Assembly (NCBI RefSeq): GCF_014697475.1
Contig: NZ_JACJRV010000019.1
Location: 1-64,000, forward strand
Length of the DNA stretch: 64,000 nucleotides
Source: Nostoc sp. FACHB-152
Lineage (GTDB): Bacteria > Cyanobacteriota > Cyanobacteriia > Cyanobacteriales > Nostocaceae
Reading direction: 5' to 3'
Part shown: piece by piece, positions 39,291 to 47,928 of the stretch
Layout: the number at the start of each line of letters is the position of its first letter
Numbering within the stretch: position 1 is the first letter of the stretch
Made by a program: the position numbers and the translations under genes
Notes under the pieces: generated by a model
Database searches by the model: none
Told to the model about the DNA's origin: nothing
What the model saw: only the letters and a program-made list of their open reading frames with translations

Positions 39291-39888
39291 CTCTTTGTTT
39301 TTATAGTTGCGAATTCTATTCGTTACTAATCCATCTGTTTTTGGCTAGCAAGTCTGAAAGATTAAACAAGGAGTAATCAAAATCATTACTCCTTGTTTCC
39401 TCAGTAGTAATGCATACTTATGCCAGTGAAAAAGTTCTGGCGATCGCTTACCTTAGTGTAATATATATTATTGTGCTTTTTATTACTTAACTCTCTGAGA
39501 TGTTGACAAACACCTATTTATATATGTTCAGATGATTAATCATGATGGGCTTGCATCTATCTGTGCGGAAGCGGCAAAATTTGCTTTTCTGCTACCTTGC
39601 ATTATGAATGTGCAAATCATGTATGACATAACAGGCTTCAAGAAGCCTAAACGGATGCGCTTGTTTTAATTTTTTGTATGGAAGCGAATAAATTTTTCAT
39701 TTCCATCCGCATATTTTAAATCAATTTTGATGTATCCTAGATTTTCCGAGGTAATTTTTTCAACAATCGACTTCATAAAACTTTTTTGCGGATTTGGCTC
39801 AAGATTCTTGAAAAAGTTCTTGAACTATCCAAGAATTTACCCCTGTTTACTTATTTCTCTGTCCCCCTTTAAACCTTAACAAAACATC
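39291..39888. other. Intergenic region after the RTX gene
   Basis: Holds the terminator at 39364-39398 and a small stem AGGCTTC/GAAGCCT at 39633-39648. No gene is supported. Confidence 0.55.
39364..39398 (+). terminator. Intrinsic terminator of the RTX gene
   Basis: Perfect 14-base arms (AAACAAGGAGTAAT and its complement, 39364-39377 and 39385-39398) with a 7-base loop, ending in TTGTTT. It lies 74 bases after the stop codon. Confidence 0.75.
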
Positions 39889-40149
39889 ATGGATATACGA
39901 CTAATCAAGAAAGCTGAAAAATTAGTCCTCAAAAAGATAAAAGAGATAGAAGAAGAAAATCTGTCAATAGATGAGCTTGAGAGCCAAGAAATTCCAGTCG
40001 AAGAAAAACCAGTATTCAATATAGTAGAAGCTATAGAAGCTAACTATATTCCAGTACGCGACAATCCTGTAGTTTTATCTATTGCCAATTCTGGGTGGCA
40101 AGTTTCGGAAATTTTAAGAGATATCAGAGTCGATGCTTTCTGTGATTGA
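39889..40149 (+). CDS. Small charged protein of unknown function
   Basis: An 86-residue soluble protein with a Lys/Glu-rich helical start (KKAEKLVLKKIKEIEEENL) and no motif I recognise. No clear ribosome-binding site precedes the ATG. It is accepted as a gene because the amino-acid pattern is protein-like and a hairpin terminator follows its stop by about 60 bases. Confidence 0.5.
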   Translation: MDIRLIKKAEKLVLKKIKEIEEENLSIDELESQEIPVEEKPVFNIVEAIEANYIPVRDNPVVLSIANSGWQVSEILRDIRVDAFCD

Positions 40150-40570
40150 TGAGTAACAATTAAATATAGAAGTTAGTTTTTGCTTGTGAGTCAAAAAATG
40201 AATACTTCTAATAGGTAATAGGAATTACCCTATTGCCTATTTTCTATTTGGATTAATAAATTTTTTATATAATTGCTAGTAAAAAAATTATTTTTAATTA
40301 TTTGTTGTAACAGACTTCCAGAAATTAAATTATTCAACCATTAACCATCAAAGATATTGCGAAGAATCTTTTTCCCCCTCTGCTCACGGCAGTCGCTACA
40401 ACGGGGGGAACTCCCACAACGCGCTGCCTCCCCTGCTGCTCTCTCTGCATTCATAGGTAAGAGGATGACATCTGAAATAATCAATCTTTCTCAATGTGGG
40501 CTGATTTTAGGAACTTATGCCAAACTTCTGTAGTGCATAAACTTATTAGTCTTAATACTACAGCATTCAT
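40150..40570. other. Intergenic region before the exopolysaccharide locus
   Basis: Contains the terminator at 40210-40241 and a GC-rich dispersed repeat at about 40378-40440 (CGGCAGTCGCTACAACGGGG type). The promoter of the outer-membrane gene should lie between 40440 and 40570. Confidence 0.55.
40210..40241 (+). terminator. Hairpin after the small charged protein gene
   Basis: Arms AATAGGTAATAGG (40210-40222) and CCTATTGCCTATT (40229-40241) pair with one G-U, loop AATTAC, followed by TTTCTATTTG. Confidence 0.65.
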
Positions 40571-41800
40571 ATGAAGCAGATTCAAACTCTCATGGTTTGG
40601 AGCGTTAGCATTTGGACATTCTTAGCCACTAATTTACAAACTGCTCAAGCTCATACAAGCGAAAATTTTTTTTTGGAATTAAAAACCCCAGTAATTTCTG
40701 TAAAGAATTTAGAACAGTTTGACCTAGAAATTATTCAAGTCAATGACCATGACTCGAAAGAACTATCCTCTCGATTAAAGCAAAGACATTTTTTAATTGC
40801 TGCACCTGAAAATTTTAATCCTGGCTTGCGAGTACCGCCACCATTACCTAAACCTCTACAAACTCCTAGACCACCAGCAACTTCTACTGAACCAATTAAG
40901 CCGTTTGCCGTTTTAGAAAATATTCAAACTGATTTTCGTAATGATACGGATAACTTCGGACAACACAATTTGTTCATTGAACCAACATTTCAGTGGCGAT
41001 CGCCTCATGGGGATAAAATTCTTCTGAGGACAGGTTTAAACTTGTTTGAACAGCGAGGTGTAGATTCAGTTACTAATATTCCTGTGCAAATTGGTTGGGA
41101 AGGAAAAATTGGACAAGTAACCTGGCAAACGGCAGCAGGAGTTGATGTTTTCAACCGTTTACCCACAGCTATAAATTTCCATGCTAAAGTTGAAGCCCCA
41201 ATTGTTCCGCCAAAGATTTCTGCTTCCGGAAGATTACTTTCAGGCGTAACCATATCAGCAAATTTAGACCAAAGTCCCTATAAATTTAATGCCCGAACTT
41301 TAGATAATCAAATTACTGCTTGGCGGTTTGGGCCTGATTTATATTGGCAGATTGATCGATATACTAGTTTGTTCTCGTCATTGCGCTTGGGTAACTACAA
41401 CGATGGTAATTCGGAAATTCAATCTTTTAGCAGGCTAGAACGCAAGTTTGGGCAATTTTCTGTGGCGGCTAACTTGTTTAATTGGAGTTACGATCGCAAT
41501 GTAGAATCCAGAAATGGCTATTTTTCGCCGCCAGATTTTTTGGTATACAACGCTGAAGTGGCTTGGGAAGGAGATATTGCCAAGTTCTTGCACTGTCGCC
41601 TATCTGCAAATTTAGGACAGCAGCGACTTAATGGTGAATTTGATAACGCCAGCACCTATCAAACTCGCTGTACAGCTAAAGTGTCGCCCAAAATAGAGGC
41701 TGACTTGGGCTATAGCTTTAGTAATGTGCGGAATCAAGACACAGGGGGTAGTGCTTTTGGTGGTGACTCTTTGACAGGACAGTTGCGGGTCAAATTTTAA
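40571..41800 (+). CDS. Outer-membrane beta-barrel protein, BcsC/PgaA-like
   Basis: A 409-residue protein with a signal peptide (residues 1-27, cut after AQA). A proline-rich segment (about 88-110) leads to a domain of alternating hydrophobic beta strands (about 120-409) ending in a terminal phenylalanine (LRVKF), a mark of outer-membrane barrels. GYFSPPDFLVY near 316-326 matches the barrel motif of the cellulose or PNAG export porins BcsC and PgaA. There are no TPR repeats upstream of the barrel, unlike full BcsC. It is the first gene of the polysaccharide locus, so it probably forms the export pore. Confidence 0.8.
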   Translation: MKQIQTLMVWSVSIWTFLATNLQTAQAHTSENFFLELKTPVISVKNLEQFDLEIIQVNDHDSKELSSRLKQRHFLIAAPENFNPGLRVPPPLPKPLQTPRPPATSTEPIKPFAVLENIQTDFRNDTDNFGQHNLFIEPTFQWRSPHGDKILLRTGLNLFEQRGVDSVTNIPVQIGWEGKIGQVTWQTAAGVDVFNRLPTAINFHAKVEAPIVPPKISASGRLLSGVTISANLDQSPYKFNARTLDNQITAWRFGPDLYWQIDRYTSLFSSLRLGNYNDGNSEIQSFSRLERKFGQFSVAANLFNWSYDRNVESRNGYFSPPDFLVYNAEVAWEGDIAKFLHCRLSANLGQQRLNGEFDNASTYQTRCTAKVSPKIEADLGYSFSNVRNQDTGGSAFGGDSLTGQLRVKF

Positions 41801-41892
41801 GTCTCACCGTTAGTTAGATTGCAATGCTGGGAAGAATGAATCTGTTAAGGCTTTGAAAGCAAAAATGACTTACAAAATAAGGCTTTTACAGC

Positions 41893-43341
41893 ATGAGTTC
41901 TGATTTTAAACCGCCACCAAAAGGCTTGTCCGCACTGGCTTCTGTTGGGGGGGTGGTCACTGCAATAGTTGCGATCGCTCTTTTAAATTTTTGGTCTAGT
42001 CGTCTTGCTCAAAATACACAAACACCTGCAATTTCGACATCTAAACCTGTTCCCCCTACGGTAAACTTAGAAGCACAAGCGCAAAAAGTAGCAAAGTTGG
42101 ATGCTGATTCTTTAGTTTTACAAGGAACAGCAATTACTCCCAGTGAACTAATAGGTAAAACACCTTTTACTACGCCTGGAGTCCAAAAATTAAACGCAGC
42201 AGATATGGCGGCGGCGCGTCAGGCTTGGTTATATTTCCAAAATAATTGGAACGATAACACTGGCTTAGTAAATTCTGTTGATGGCTTTGCAGCTGTAACT
42301 ATGTGGGATCAAGCAGCTGCTTGCGCCGCTTTGGTGAGTGCGAGAGAACTCAATATCATTCCCGCCGACCAATTTGAGGCGAAGATGATCAAGATGTTGC
42401 AGACTCTAGCATCATTGCCTTTATACAAAGGCGAATTGCCCAACAAAGTCTACAACGCCAAAACTCTTATCCCTGTTAATTATGGGCAATTAGAGAAAAA
42501 AGAAGAAATTGGTTGGTCAGCGATTGATTTAGGACGAATGGCAATTTGGCTGAAGATTATTGAAGCCAAATATCCAGAAATGCGATCGCCTGTGCAAGCT
42601 GTCTGGAAGCATTGGCAAGTTAAGCGACTCACGAAAAACGGACAAATGTACGGTACTGCGGTTGTTAAAAATAAAGAACAATATAACCAAGAAGGTCGCT
42701 TGGGTTATGAAAACTATGCCGCCTACGGTTTGAAACTGTGGGGATTAGATGTCAAGCAAGCTTTAGATTATAAGTCTAATACCGCCTTTGTTAATCTTTA
42801 TGGTCAAGGGATACCATATGATCGCCGTGACGCTAGTAACTCAGGTGCAAATAACTACGTCCTCAGTGAACCTTACATTCTTGATGGGATAGAAACTGGG
42901 TTTCAGGCATTACCTAAAGCTTATGCAGATAGAATTTTAGCTGCTCAAGAAGCACGTTATCAAGCCACACAAGAATTAACTGCCCTCACAGAAGATAACT
43001 TAGATCGTGCGCCTTATTTTGTATATAACAGCTTGTTTGTTAACGGCAAAGCCTGGGCAACAATTACCGATACTCAAGAACAGCATAATGATTTACGTTT
43101 TCTTAGTGCTAAAGCTGCGATCGGCTGGCACGTACTTTATAACACTGATTACACCCGTACTCTCGCTGATACAGTCTTCAATAACTTGAAATCAGACAAA
43201 GGTTGGTACAACGGCTTATATGAATCTCTGCATCAGCCAAATAAAGCTCTGACGGCTAATAATAATGGTGTGATTTTAGAGAGTTTACTTTATAAACAAG
43301 TTGGCAAACCGCTTACTGTTTGGGCAGGTGTGAAGAATTAA
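41893..43341 (+). CDS. DUF3131 protein (single domain)
   Basis: A 482-residue protein with one N-terminal membrane anchor (about 17-34) and a DUF3131 domain (about 100-470), an (alpha/alpha) helical fold seen beside polysaccharide synthases. Repeated patterns are AARQAWLYFQNNW, LGRMAIWLKIIEAKYP and LGYENYAAYGLKLWG. It probably acts in the periplasm on the polymer. AAGG stands about eleven bases before the ATG. It is paralogous to both halves of the next large protein. Downstream, a composite repeat starts at 43366. Confidence 0.85.
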   Translation: MSSDFKPPPKGLSALASVGGVVTAIVAIALLNFWSSRLAQNTQTPAISTSKPVPPTVNLEAQAQKVAKLDADSLVLQGTAITPSELIGKTPFTTPGVQKLNAADMAAARQAWLYFQNNWNDNTGLVNSVDGFAAVTMWDQAAACAALVSARELNIIPADQFEAKMIKMLQTLASLPLYKGELPNKVYNAKTLIPVNYGQLEKKEEIGWSAIDLGRMAIWLKIIEAKYPEMRSPVQAVWKHWQVKRLTKNGQMYGTAVVKNKEQYNQEGRLGYENYAAYGLKLWGLDVKQALDYKSNTAFVNLYGQGIPYDRRDASNSGANNYVLSEPYILDGIETGFQALPKAYADRILAAQEARYQATQELTALTEDNLDRAPYFVYNSLFVNGKAWATITDTQEQHNDLRFLSAKAAIGWHVLYNTDYTRTLADTVFNNLKSDKGWYNGLYESLHQPNKALTANNNGVILESLLYKQVGKPLTVWAGVKN

Positions 43342-43365
43342 TGTAAATTCAACGAACCTCACCCC

Positions 43366-43490
43366 AACCCCTCTGTCTTGAAAAGTTTTGCGCCGGGACA
43401 CCCGGACGCGCAACGCCAGTGAGGGAGCCGGGAAACCCGTCCAACGCACTGGCTCAACTTTTCGCTCTGACGCGGAGAGGGGCTTAAATA
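43366..43490. repeat. Composite dispersed repeat
   Basis: Outer words ACCCCTCT and AGAGGGG pair; inside, AAAAGTT and AACTTTT pair, and the block GCCAGT...ACTGGC matches copies at 92 and 21841. It follows the DUF3131 gene within 30 bases and splits the polysaccharide locus. Confidence 0.65.
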
Positions 43491-43615
43491 TCGTGAAAAC
43501 AGCGATCGCTTGTTGTCATCTTGTCTAAGCAGCGATCGCTAATTGGCAACTGCAATGTCTGGTTTTGCAATTCCTGCAATGTATATGAGCAATCGCGTAT
43601 GACAGAGTTACTACT

Positions 43616-43846
43616 TTACTGTCCACGTCCTGGTTTGCAATCTGCAAAGCCTAATGCTTCCGTATCCAGGAAACTAGCGATTCTCTTTCAGAGACACTAC
43701 GTGAACGCCATCTCAATTACTGCTTCAATTGGATATTCAATTTCAGCAGCACGAGCAAATAGAGCTTCTCGAATTCGTTGGGGCAAACGTTCCAAAATTA
43801 CTTCGGCATCAGCCAGAGACAGTTGCTCTTGAGGTTTAGCTTGCAT
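43616..43846 (-). pseudogene. Small antitoxin-like gene broken by a 24-bp repeat
   Basis: Reading on the minus strand from ATG 43846 gives MQAKPQEQLSLADAEVILER and on to IEMA. Then 24 bases (43682-43705) interrupt, including two stops (TAG and TGA), after which the same frame continues as IASFLDTEALGFADCKPGRGQ and a stop at 43616. Without the 24 bases the sequence joins as IEMAIASFLDTEA, a natural protein. The inserted sequence matches the dispersed-repeat word found near 21855-21876. The gene resembles small cyanobacterial proteins of toxin-antitoxin type, but that identification is tentative. Confidence 0.65.
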
Positions 43847-43861
43847 AACTTTTTGCTACTT

Positions 43862-44278
43862 TTATGCTTTGGGACAAACTTCAAATGTAAGTTGTGAACG
43901 ATAGAAACATACATCAAATTCTAAGAAAAAATTCATTCGACCTAATAGCAAAGGTGCATCATCAGATAAGCTCCAGGCAAAGACCAACCGTACTGGATCA
44001 AAATTGCCAATTTGGGCAGAAACTAATAAACCCCTTGCTTCGACAGAAGCCAAGTTACCAGCAAGAATCACAGAGGTTGTTTGCTCCTCCCAAGTCGCAC
44101 CAAGCTGAACACCAACACTGTAAGGTAAGACGTTGACACTTGCGCCTGTATCCAACAGTGCTGATACCTCAACAGATAAACCTCGATAGGTCAAAATTAG
44201 CGGTAACTGGGGAAGTGCATCAGGAACGCCAAAAGTATCAAAACCTTCTGTGAATTGAAATCGCTGGGCGTTATTCAT
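43862..44278 (-). CDS. Retropepsin-like (clan AA) aspartic protease
   Basis: A 138-residue single-domain protein with the retropepsin signature ALLDTGASVNVLPYSV (about 40-55), containing the catalytic Asp-Thr-Gly-Ala and followed by the flap strand and a second hydrophobic motif PLLLGRMNFF near 108-117. Such small proteins are common in cyanobacteria and are usually hypothetical. Its start overlaps the end of the 71-residue gene by 8 bases, so the two are probably translated together. The broken small gene follows 15 bases downstream, suggesting a three-gene unit. Confidence 0.85.
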   Translation of the reverse strand: MNNAQRFQFTEGFDTFGVPDALPQLPLILTYRGLSVEVSALLDTGASVNVLPYSVGVQLGATWEEQTTSVILAGNLASVEARGLLVSAQIGNFDPVRLVFAWSLSDDAPLLLGRMNFFLEFDVCFYRSQLTFEVCPKA

Positions 44279-44486
44279 TTTGCGCTGTTTGATCTGATTC
44301 TAAGAGTTGGCTAAGTTTGTGAGCCGCTTCATGTGAATTGAGAGGCGACCAAAGTGAGTATGTTGCTCCCGCTTGTAAAGTTGGCTCTTCTTCTTTTGCT
44401 AACTCTGCAATTAGAAATTGCATAACTTTCAATTTTTCTGCGCGAGGTAAATTTTTTAAAGTTGAAAACAGATCAACTGTAGTCAT
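44271..44486 (-). CDS. Small helical partner of the retropepsin-like protein
   Basis: A 71-residue helical protein (SALKNLPRAEKLKVMQFLIAEL-type start) with no membrane segment. It overlaps the protease gene by 8 bases. The LPRAEKLKVMQFLI helix and the short length are like addiction-module or adapter proteins in cyanobacteria, but no family is named. HPSS-like SLWSPLNSHEAA near 44-55 may be a linker. Confidence 0.65.
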   Translation of the reverse strand: MTTVDLFSTLKNLPRAEKLKVMQFLIAELAKEEEPTLQAGATYSLWSPLNSHEAAHKLSQLLESDQTAQNE

Positions 44487-44557
44487 AAGACGAAGAAAAA
44501 CGTGTAACTTCTTTATTTTCTCATAGCTGTTAATGCGATCGCTTGTTGTTATCTTGT

Positions 44558-44743
44558 TTAAGCATGGCTCACAATATCCTCTTTGTTGATACCGCCAGTA
44601 ATTAGTGCTTGAGTTAAACTCTCCTCAAAGTTGTCTTGCTCGATAATAATTTGATTCTCAACTAAACGTAATTGTCTCCTGACTTGGTTCGTAGACTAAT
44701 AAGTTAATTTTATTGCCTGTTGCTCTGGAAATTTAGCTTGCAT
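44558..44743 (-). pseudogene. Broken small gene, XisI-like C-terminus
   Basis: On the minus strand ATG 44743 starts MQAKFPEQQAIKLTY, then an in-frame TAG, then STNQVRRQLRLVENQIII and on to NFEESLTQALITGGINKEDIV and a stop at 44558. The second part resembles the C-terminal strand and helix of XisI-family proteins (fdxN-element excision controlling factors and their relatives). The first codons and leader equal those of the broken gene at 43846 (MQAK; shared word GCTTGCATAACTTTTTGCTA). Likely a decayed gene fusion. Confidence 0.45.
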
Positions 44744-44887
44744 AACTTTTTGCTACCAAACTTTTTACGTGTACAAGTCCTGATTCAAGCAAGAGTATAG
44801 AAAATTTCCGTATTATTCACCCTGATATTTAGGCTGTTTCCGAATATCATTCACTAGCGCTATTCGACTCATCTGTGCGATCGCGCT

Positions 44888-47713
44888 GTGATGCTCCTAA
44901 TTCCTTTTTTATGTATGCCATACAAGCACCATCAACAAAAACTGTGGAGATGGATTGCATTGTTCCTAGTAGGGACATTCTTGCAATTGTTGTTTTATGT
45001 CCCAGTACACACTTTGGCAGAAAATTCTCATGTTGCGGCTACTGGTAGTTGTAACAATATTACTGCCCCGCTCACCCCTGAAGAGCAAACTTATGCGCGT
45101 GGGGCTTGGCAGTATTTTGTCAAAAATTATCAGCCAGAAACAGGCTTTACTAATTCTACTGGGGGTTATCCTTCCGGTACGCTCTGGGATATGGGGAACT
45201 ATCTCATGGCGTTGAATGCAGCGCGATGGTTGAATCTCACTGACCAAGCAGACTTTGACGCTCGCCTCAATAAGTTTTTGACAACTTTGGGTAATCTTAA
45301 GTTGTTTGAAGATGCCTTACCTAATAAAGTCTACAACGCTGCTACCGGACAGATGGTTGATTATGGTAACAATCCCATTGAACGGGGAATTGGCTGGTCG
45401 GCTTTAGATGTGGGTCGGATATTAGCGGCGTTTGATGTAATTCGCAGTTGTCACCCGCAATATAATGAATGGCTTAAAGGAATTGTAGCCAAATGGCAAG
45501 TAGCGCGATCGCTCAAAGATGGACAACTTTACGGTGCTACTGTTCTCCCAGATAACAAAACATTACTTGTACAAGAAGGACGACTTGGCTACGAAGAATA
45601 TGGTGCTAGAGGTTATCAACTTTGGGGTTTTTCTGCTCCCAAAGCTTTGGCTTTTGAACCATATAAAATGGTCGAAATTAACGGTGTAAAAATTCCCGTT
45701 GATACCCGCGATTTTAAAAGCACTAATGCAAATAACTACATTGTTAGCGAATCTTATATCTTAGATGGCATCGAATTTGGCTTGCAAGATGAATTAGCAG
45801 ATTTTGCCGCTAGAGTTTTAGATGTGCAGAAGCGGCGTTACGATGCGACAGGTCAGTTAACTGCGGTAACAGAAGATAATATCGACCAAGCACCTTATTT
45901 TCTCTACAATACTGTTTACGCTAACGGCGCAGCTTGGGCAACCATCACCGATACTAACCAACCTTACCCCCAATTTCGGAGTGTGAGTACAAAAGCGGCT
46001 TTTGGTTGGCGTTATCTTTATCCAGATAATGCTTATGCTCAAAAACTGTTTGATGCAGTTAAGGATCTTCGTAGTCCTGATGATGGTGGTTACTATGCTG
46101 GCATTTATGAAGAATCAAAGCAGCCGAATAAAGCTTTAACAGGCAATACCAACGGACTAATTTTAGAAATTTTATACTACAAAGCTAGAGGAAATCGCCC
46201 TTTAGTTGCTTCTGCTGCTACTAATACACTAACCAAACCGCCCAGCAATAATACTGCGCCGACGACACCGACAACTCCTCCAACTTCTAAACCTCAGACT
46301 TCCAAACCTGCGGAAGCTACAAAGGTTGATGAAGTGGCTATTGCACCTATTCCACCAGTCGGGAATCCAGCAGAGTCATCGTCTAACGTCAAACTAACTC
46401 GACCTCTAACAGTAGTTGAAAGGCGTTATGCAGAGGCAGCATGGCGGTATTTTCAAGCAAATTATCATTCTCAGAGTGGGTTAATTGACGATCGCAGCGA
46501 TTTTAAAGGTGCTACTCTGTGGGGATTAGGAGATTATTTAGCTGCACTAAATGCAGCGCGATCTCTTGATATTATCTCTGCAAAAGAATTTGACCAGCGC
46601 ACGCGCCATTTATTAGGAGCTTTAGGTAAACTGCCGTTATTTGCCGGAGAATTACCAAATAGAGGTTATGATACTCGCTCTCTTCAACCGATTGATTATG
46701 CCGGAAACCCAGTTTTAGAAGGTAACGGATGGTCAGCCCTCGATTTAGGCCGAATGTTGGCAGCACTGTATAACTTAAAAAGTTATCATCCTGAATACAC
46801 CAAAGCAGTTGATCAAATTGTCTTAGATTGGTCATATCTGCGGGTAGTGCGGGATGGTGTTCTTTCTAGTGCAACAGTCAGCAAAGATAAACAAGGACGC
46901 ACCCTTACCCGCGTCAACCCCGAAACCCGCTTGGGTTATGAAGAATATGCTGCACGGGCTTTTCAATTATGGGGATTTGATGTTGAAAGTTCGGCTATTG
47001 GTGGTGAATATCAAACTGCCTTGGTAGAGGGGGTAAAAGTACCAACTCAACGCCAACGAAAAGATACTAACTCCAAAGTTAATCAATACACAGTTAGTAA
47101 TCCTTTCTTACTTTATGGTTTAGAGTTTGGACTAGATCCAAAAATGCGATCGCTCTTTGAACCAATTTTCCAAGCGCAAGCTGAACGTTACCGACGCACT
47201 AACACCTTAACAGCCTCAGCAACAACCTTAATCGACCGCAAGCCTTACACAGTCCACAGCGCGATTACTGCACAGGGCAAACCTTGGGAAGCTTTAGCCG
47301 ATGACGGGCAAAATGTACCATCTGGGCGCATGGTAAGTACAGCCGTAGCATTTGCCTATCACGCTTTACTGCCAGAACATCAATATAGCCAGAAGTTATT
47401 TCAAGCAACAACTGATTTATATAATCCACTCACAGGTTTTTACGAAGGCTTTTATGAAAATACCGGGAAAACAGCAATTGGTTTTACTGGCAGCACTAAC
47501 AGCATGATTTTACAATCTTTGCTGTATACACTCATGAATTGCCAACCTCTAATTCGTCCAACTGCAACGAAATCTCCTTGGTGGCAAGCTGTAGCGCAAG
47601 GAGATTCCGGTCGCGGTTTACCTAGAATTCCGAAACCAAAAATCAGATTAGTTTCTGATAGTAATGGCAGTTATTGGATATCTGGTGGCGAAAATTTGAG
47701 AGTTGCAAAATGA
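44888..47713 (+). CDS. Double-DUF3131 periplasmic protein
   Basis: A protein of about 930-941 residues with a hydrophobic N-terminal segment. Starts are GTG 44888, ATG 44891 and ATG 44915 (MPYKHHQQKLWRW); the last has the signal-peptide form best. Two DUF3131 domains (about 60-440 and 505-890), each like the single-domain protein at 41893, are joined by a Thr/Pro-rich linker (about 445-500). The repeats NYLMALNAARWL and DYLAALNAARSL start the two domains. It is probably exported and acts on the polysaccharide. Downstream the nested repeat 47718-47801 separates it from the synthase gene. Confidence 0.85.
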   Translation: MMLLIPFLCMPYKHHQQKLWRWIALFLVGTFLQLLFYVPVHTLAENSHVAATGSCNNITAPLTPEEQTYARGAWQYFVKNYQPETGFTNSTGGYPSGTLWDMGNYLMALNAARWLNLTDQADFDARLNKFLTTLGNLKLFEDALPNKVYNAATGQMVDYGNNPIERGIGWSALDVGRILAAFDVIRSCHPQYNEWLKGIVAKWQVARSLKDGQLYGATVLPDNKTLLVQEGRLGYEEYGARGYQLWGFSAPKALAFEPYKMVEINGVKIPVDTRDFKSTNANNYIVSESYILDGIEFGLQDELADFAARVLDVQKRRYDATGQLTAVTEDNIDQAPYFLYNTVYANGAAWATITDTNQPYPQFRSVSTKAAFGWRYLYPDNAYAQKLFDAVKDLRSPDDGGYYAGIYEESKQPNKALTGNTNGLILEILYYKARGNRPLVASAATNTLTKPPSNNTAPTTPTTPPTSKPQTSKPAEATKVDEVAIAPIPPVGNPAESSSNVKLTRPLTVVERRYAEAAWRYFQANYHSQSGLIDDRSDFKGATLWGLGDYLAALNAARSLDIISAKEFDQRTRHLLGALGKLPLFAGELPNRGYDTRSLQPIDYAGNPVLEGNGWSALDLGRMLAALYNLKSYHPEYTKAVDQIVLDWSYLRVVRDGVLSSATVSKDKQGRTLTRVNPETRLGYEEYAARAFQLWGFDVESSAIGGEYQTALVEGVKVPTQRQRKDTNSKVNQYTVSNPFLLYGLEFGLDPKMRSLFEPIFQAQAERYRRTNTLTASATTLIDRKPYTVHSAITAQGKPWEALADDGQNVPSGRMVSTAVAFAYHALLPEHQYSQKLFQATTDLYNPLTGFYEGFYENTGKTAIGFTGSTNSMILQSLLYTLMNCQPLIRPTATKSPWWQAVAQGDSGRGLPRIPKPKIRLVSDSNGSYWISGGENLRVAK

Positions 47714-47717
47714 TGTT

Positions 47718-47801
47718 GAATTACCCCCCTTAATCCCCCCTTGTAAAGGGGGGAAATAGTTCCCTCCCCTTGGAAAGGGGAGGGTTAGGGTGGGGTAATT
47801 C
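47718..47801. repeat. Nested inverted repeat within the polysaccharide locus
   Basis: GAATTACCCC and GGGGTAATTC pair at the outside; inside, CCCCCCTTGTAAAGGGGGG and CCTCCCCTTGGAAAGGGGAGG form two further stems. Similar C/G-rich stems occur at about 58035-58085. It starts five bases after the DUF3131 stop, so it could end or attenuate transcription before the synthase gene. Confidence 0.75.
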
Positions 47802-47928
47802 AATAACTTGTATTTACAACCTTTCTTTGCAAAGAGGTTCTAGGTTCTAGGTTTAAATCCTAATGATTTAAAAAAAGAGAAGATTCCTGACTCTTGTCTT
47901 TTAGAGTAATTTTATTTTTGGTGTCACA

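Noticed and set aside
43521-43832. Plus-strand frame of 103 codons
   Set aside because: It is the shadow of the broken minus-strand gene 43616-43846.
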